A stretch of 64,000 nucleotides of DNA, from NCBI GenBank assembly GCA_950061135.1, contig CATLVU010000001.1, positions 1-64,000 on the forward strand, in the 5' to 3' direction. The stretch's first letter is position 1, and every line of letters starts with the position of its first letter. This DNA comes from an uncultured Oligoflexia bacterium. Lineage in GTDB: Bacteria > Bdellovibrionota > Bacteriovoracia > Bacteriovoracales > Bacteriovoracaceae. The notes under the pieces were generated by a model. The model was not told the origin of the DNA. It searched no databases and worked only from the letters and a program-made list of their open reading frames with translations. The position numbers and the translations under genes were made by a program. Positions 63,694 through 64,000 of the stretch are shown here, piece by piece.

Positions 63694-64000
63694 ATGAAGT
63701 CTTGGAAGTGGAGAATATTGTTTCCTTTTATTTTGGTGGGGCTTTTAGTGCTGGCAAAATATATTTTATGGAATTTTCCAGTTTCGAACGGAAAACGAGT
63801 TGGAAACTTAACTAAAATTTCTAAGAAAGGTAAATTTTGGTTTACGAAAACTTGGGAAGGTACGATCGATGAAGGAAGTGGTGATCAGCTGACTTCGCAA
63901 TTTTCAGTAAAAGATGAGGGACTTGCAGAGGAACTTTATAAATACGAAGGCAAAGAAGTTGTAATCTATTATGAACAACATTTTTTAGGATGGCCCCGTG
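63694..64000 (+). CDS. Membrane-anchored protein, 5' part
   Basis: The gene runs off the right edge; about 102 residues are visible. AAGGAG precedes the ATG (MKSWKWRILFPF). One N-terminal helix (RILFPFILVGLLVLAKYIL) is followed by a soluble part with GKRVGNLTKISKKGKFWFTKTWEG, a pattern seen in small membrane proteins often mis-annotated as 6-phosphogluconate dehydrogenase. No enzyme motif is present. It lies 8 bp after pmbA, so it may belong to that operon. Confidence 0.8.
   Translation, partial: MKSWKWRILFPFILVGLLVLAKYILWNFPVSNGKRVGNLTKISKKGKFWFTKTWEGTIDEGSGDQLTSQFSVKDEGLAEELYKYEGKEVVIYYEQHFLGWPR

Overview
The window is AT-rich chromosomal DNA from a Gram-negative bacterium. Psd, SecG, many Sec signal peptides and lipoboxes, sigma54 promoters, a VKOR-DsbA fusion, a J-domain/RodZ-like HTH protein beside a MinD/FlhG-like ATPase, and a large TadE/G-like protein fit a low-GC Bdellovibrionota lineage such as Bacteriovorax/Halobacteriovorax. 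That placement is inference. The genes carry housekeeping functions mixed with many small secreted proteins of unknown role. I saw no rRNA, tRNA, CRISPR, prophage or transposase gene.

Layout. 1-5.7 kb: signalling cluster with the 3' part of a CheA-like kinase, a CheY-like receiver, two proteins with degenerate receiver-like N-termini, and a CHASE hybrid kinase. 5.7-9.2 kb: 2-Cys peroxiredoxin, a secreted M1-like metallopeptidase, a secreted class I glutamine amidotransferase, and a lipoprotein. 9.4-11.5 kb: groES-groEL, with an unusually structured 3' UTR. 11.5-12.8 kb: a sigma54 promoter, a leader with GGA-loop hairpins, and two unknown genes. 12.9-18.4 kb: a methyltransferase with a signal peptide, a PTPS/QueD-family enzyme, and an oligopeptide ABC binding protein with two permeases but no ATPase. 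18.4-21 kb: Crp-like regulator, HtrA-like protease, phosphatidylserine decarboxylase. 21-25.7 kb: a sigma54 activator, a sigma54-driven operon (two HTH-like proteins and a lipoprotein), a second sigma54-driven small secreted protein, and a MarR regulator. 25.7-32.8 kb: membrane protein, HD hydrolase, glutaredoxin, lysine-rich repeat protein, TadE/G-like protein, zinc-ribbon membrane protein. 32.9-45.8 kb: ssb, HD-GYP, ilvA, the gap-pgk-tpi-secG operon, a YhaM-like nuclease, and a tightly overlapped operon from a MinD-like ATPase to TatD. 45.9-64 kb: CTP-dependent lipid-kinase-like protein, nrdB-nrdA, arsM plus radical SAM, GT2, tandem small secreted paralogues with a secreted 2H phosphoesterase, acs, leuS, LOG, and the TldD/TldE pair.

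The most notable system is a putative sigma54 circuit. An NtrC-type activator (23336-24670) lies next to two -24/-12 promoters, and a third occurs at about 11.83 kb. Two homologous 151/152-bp elements, with about 26-bp inverted ends and a central GGCTGC at the same offset, precede two of these promoters. The 11.83-kb transcript would begin with consecutive hairpins presenting AAGGA/AGGAT in the loops, the motif bound by CsrA/RsmA. The sites were read directly; the regulatory circuit is inference.
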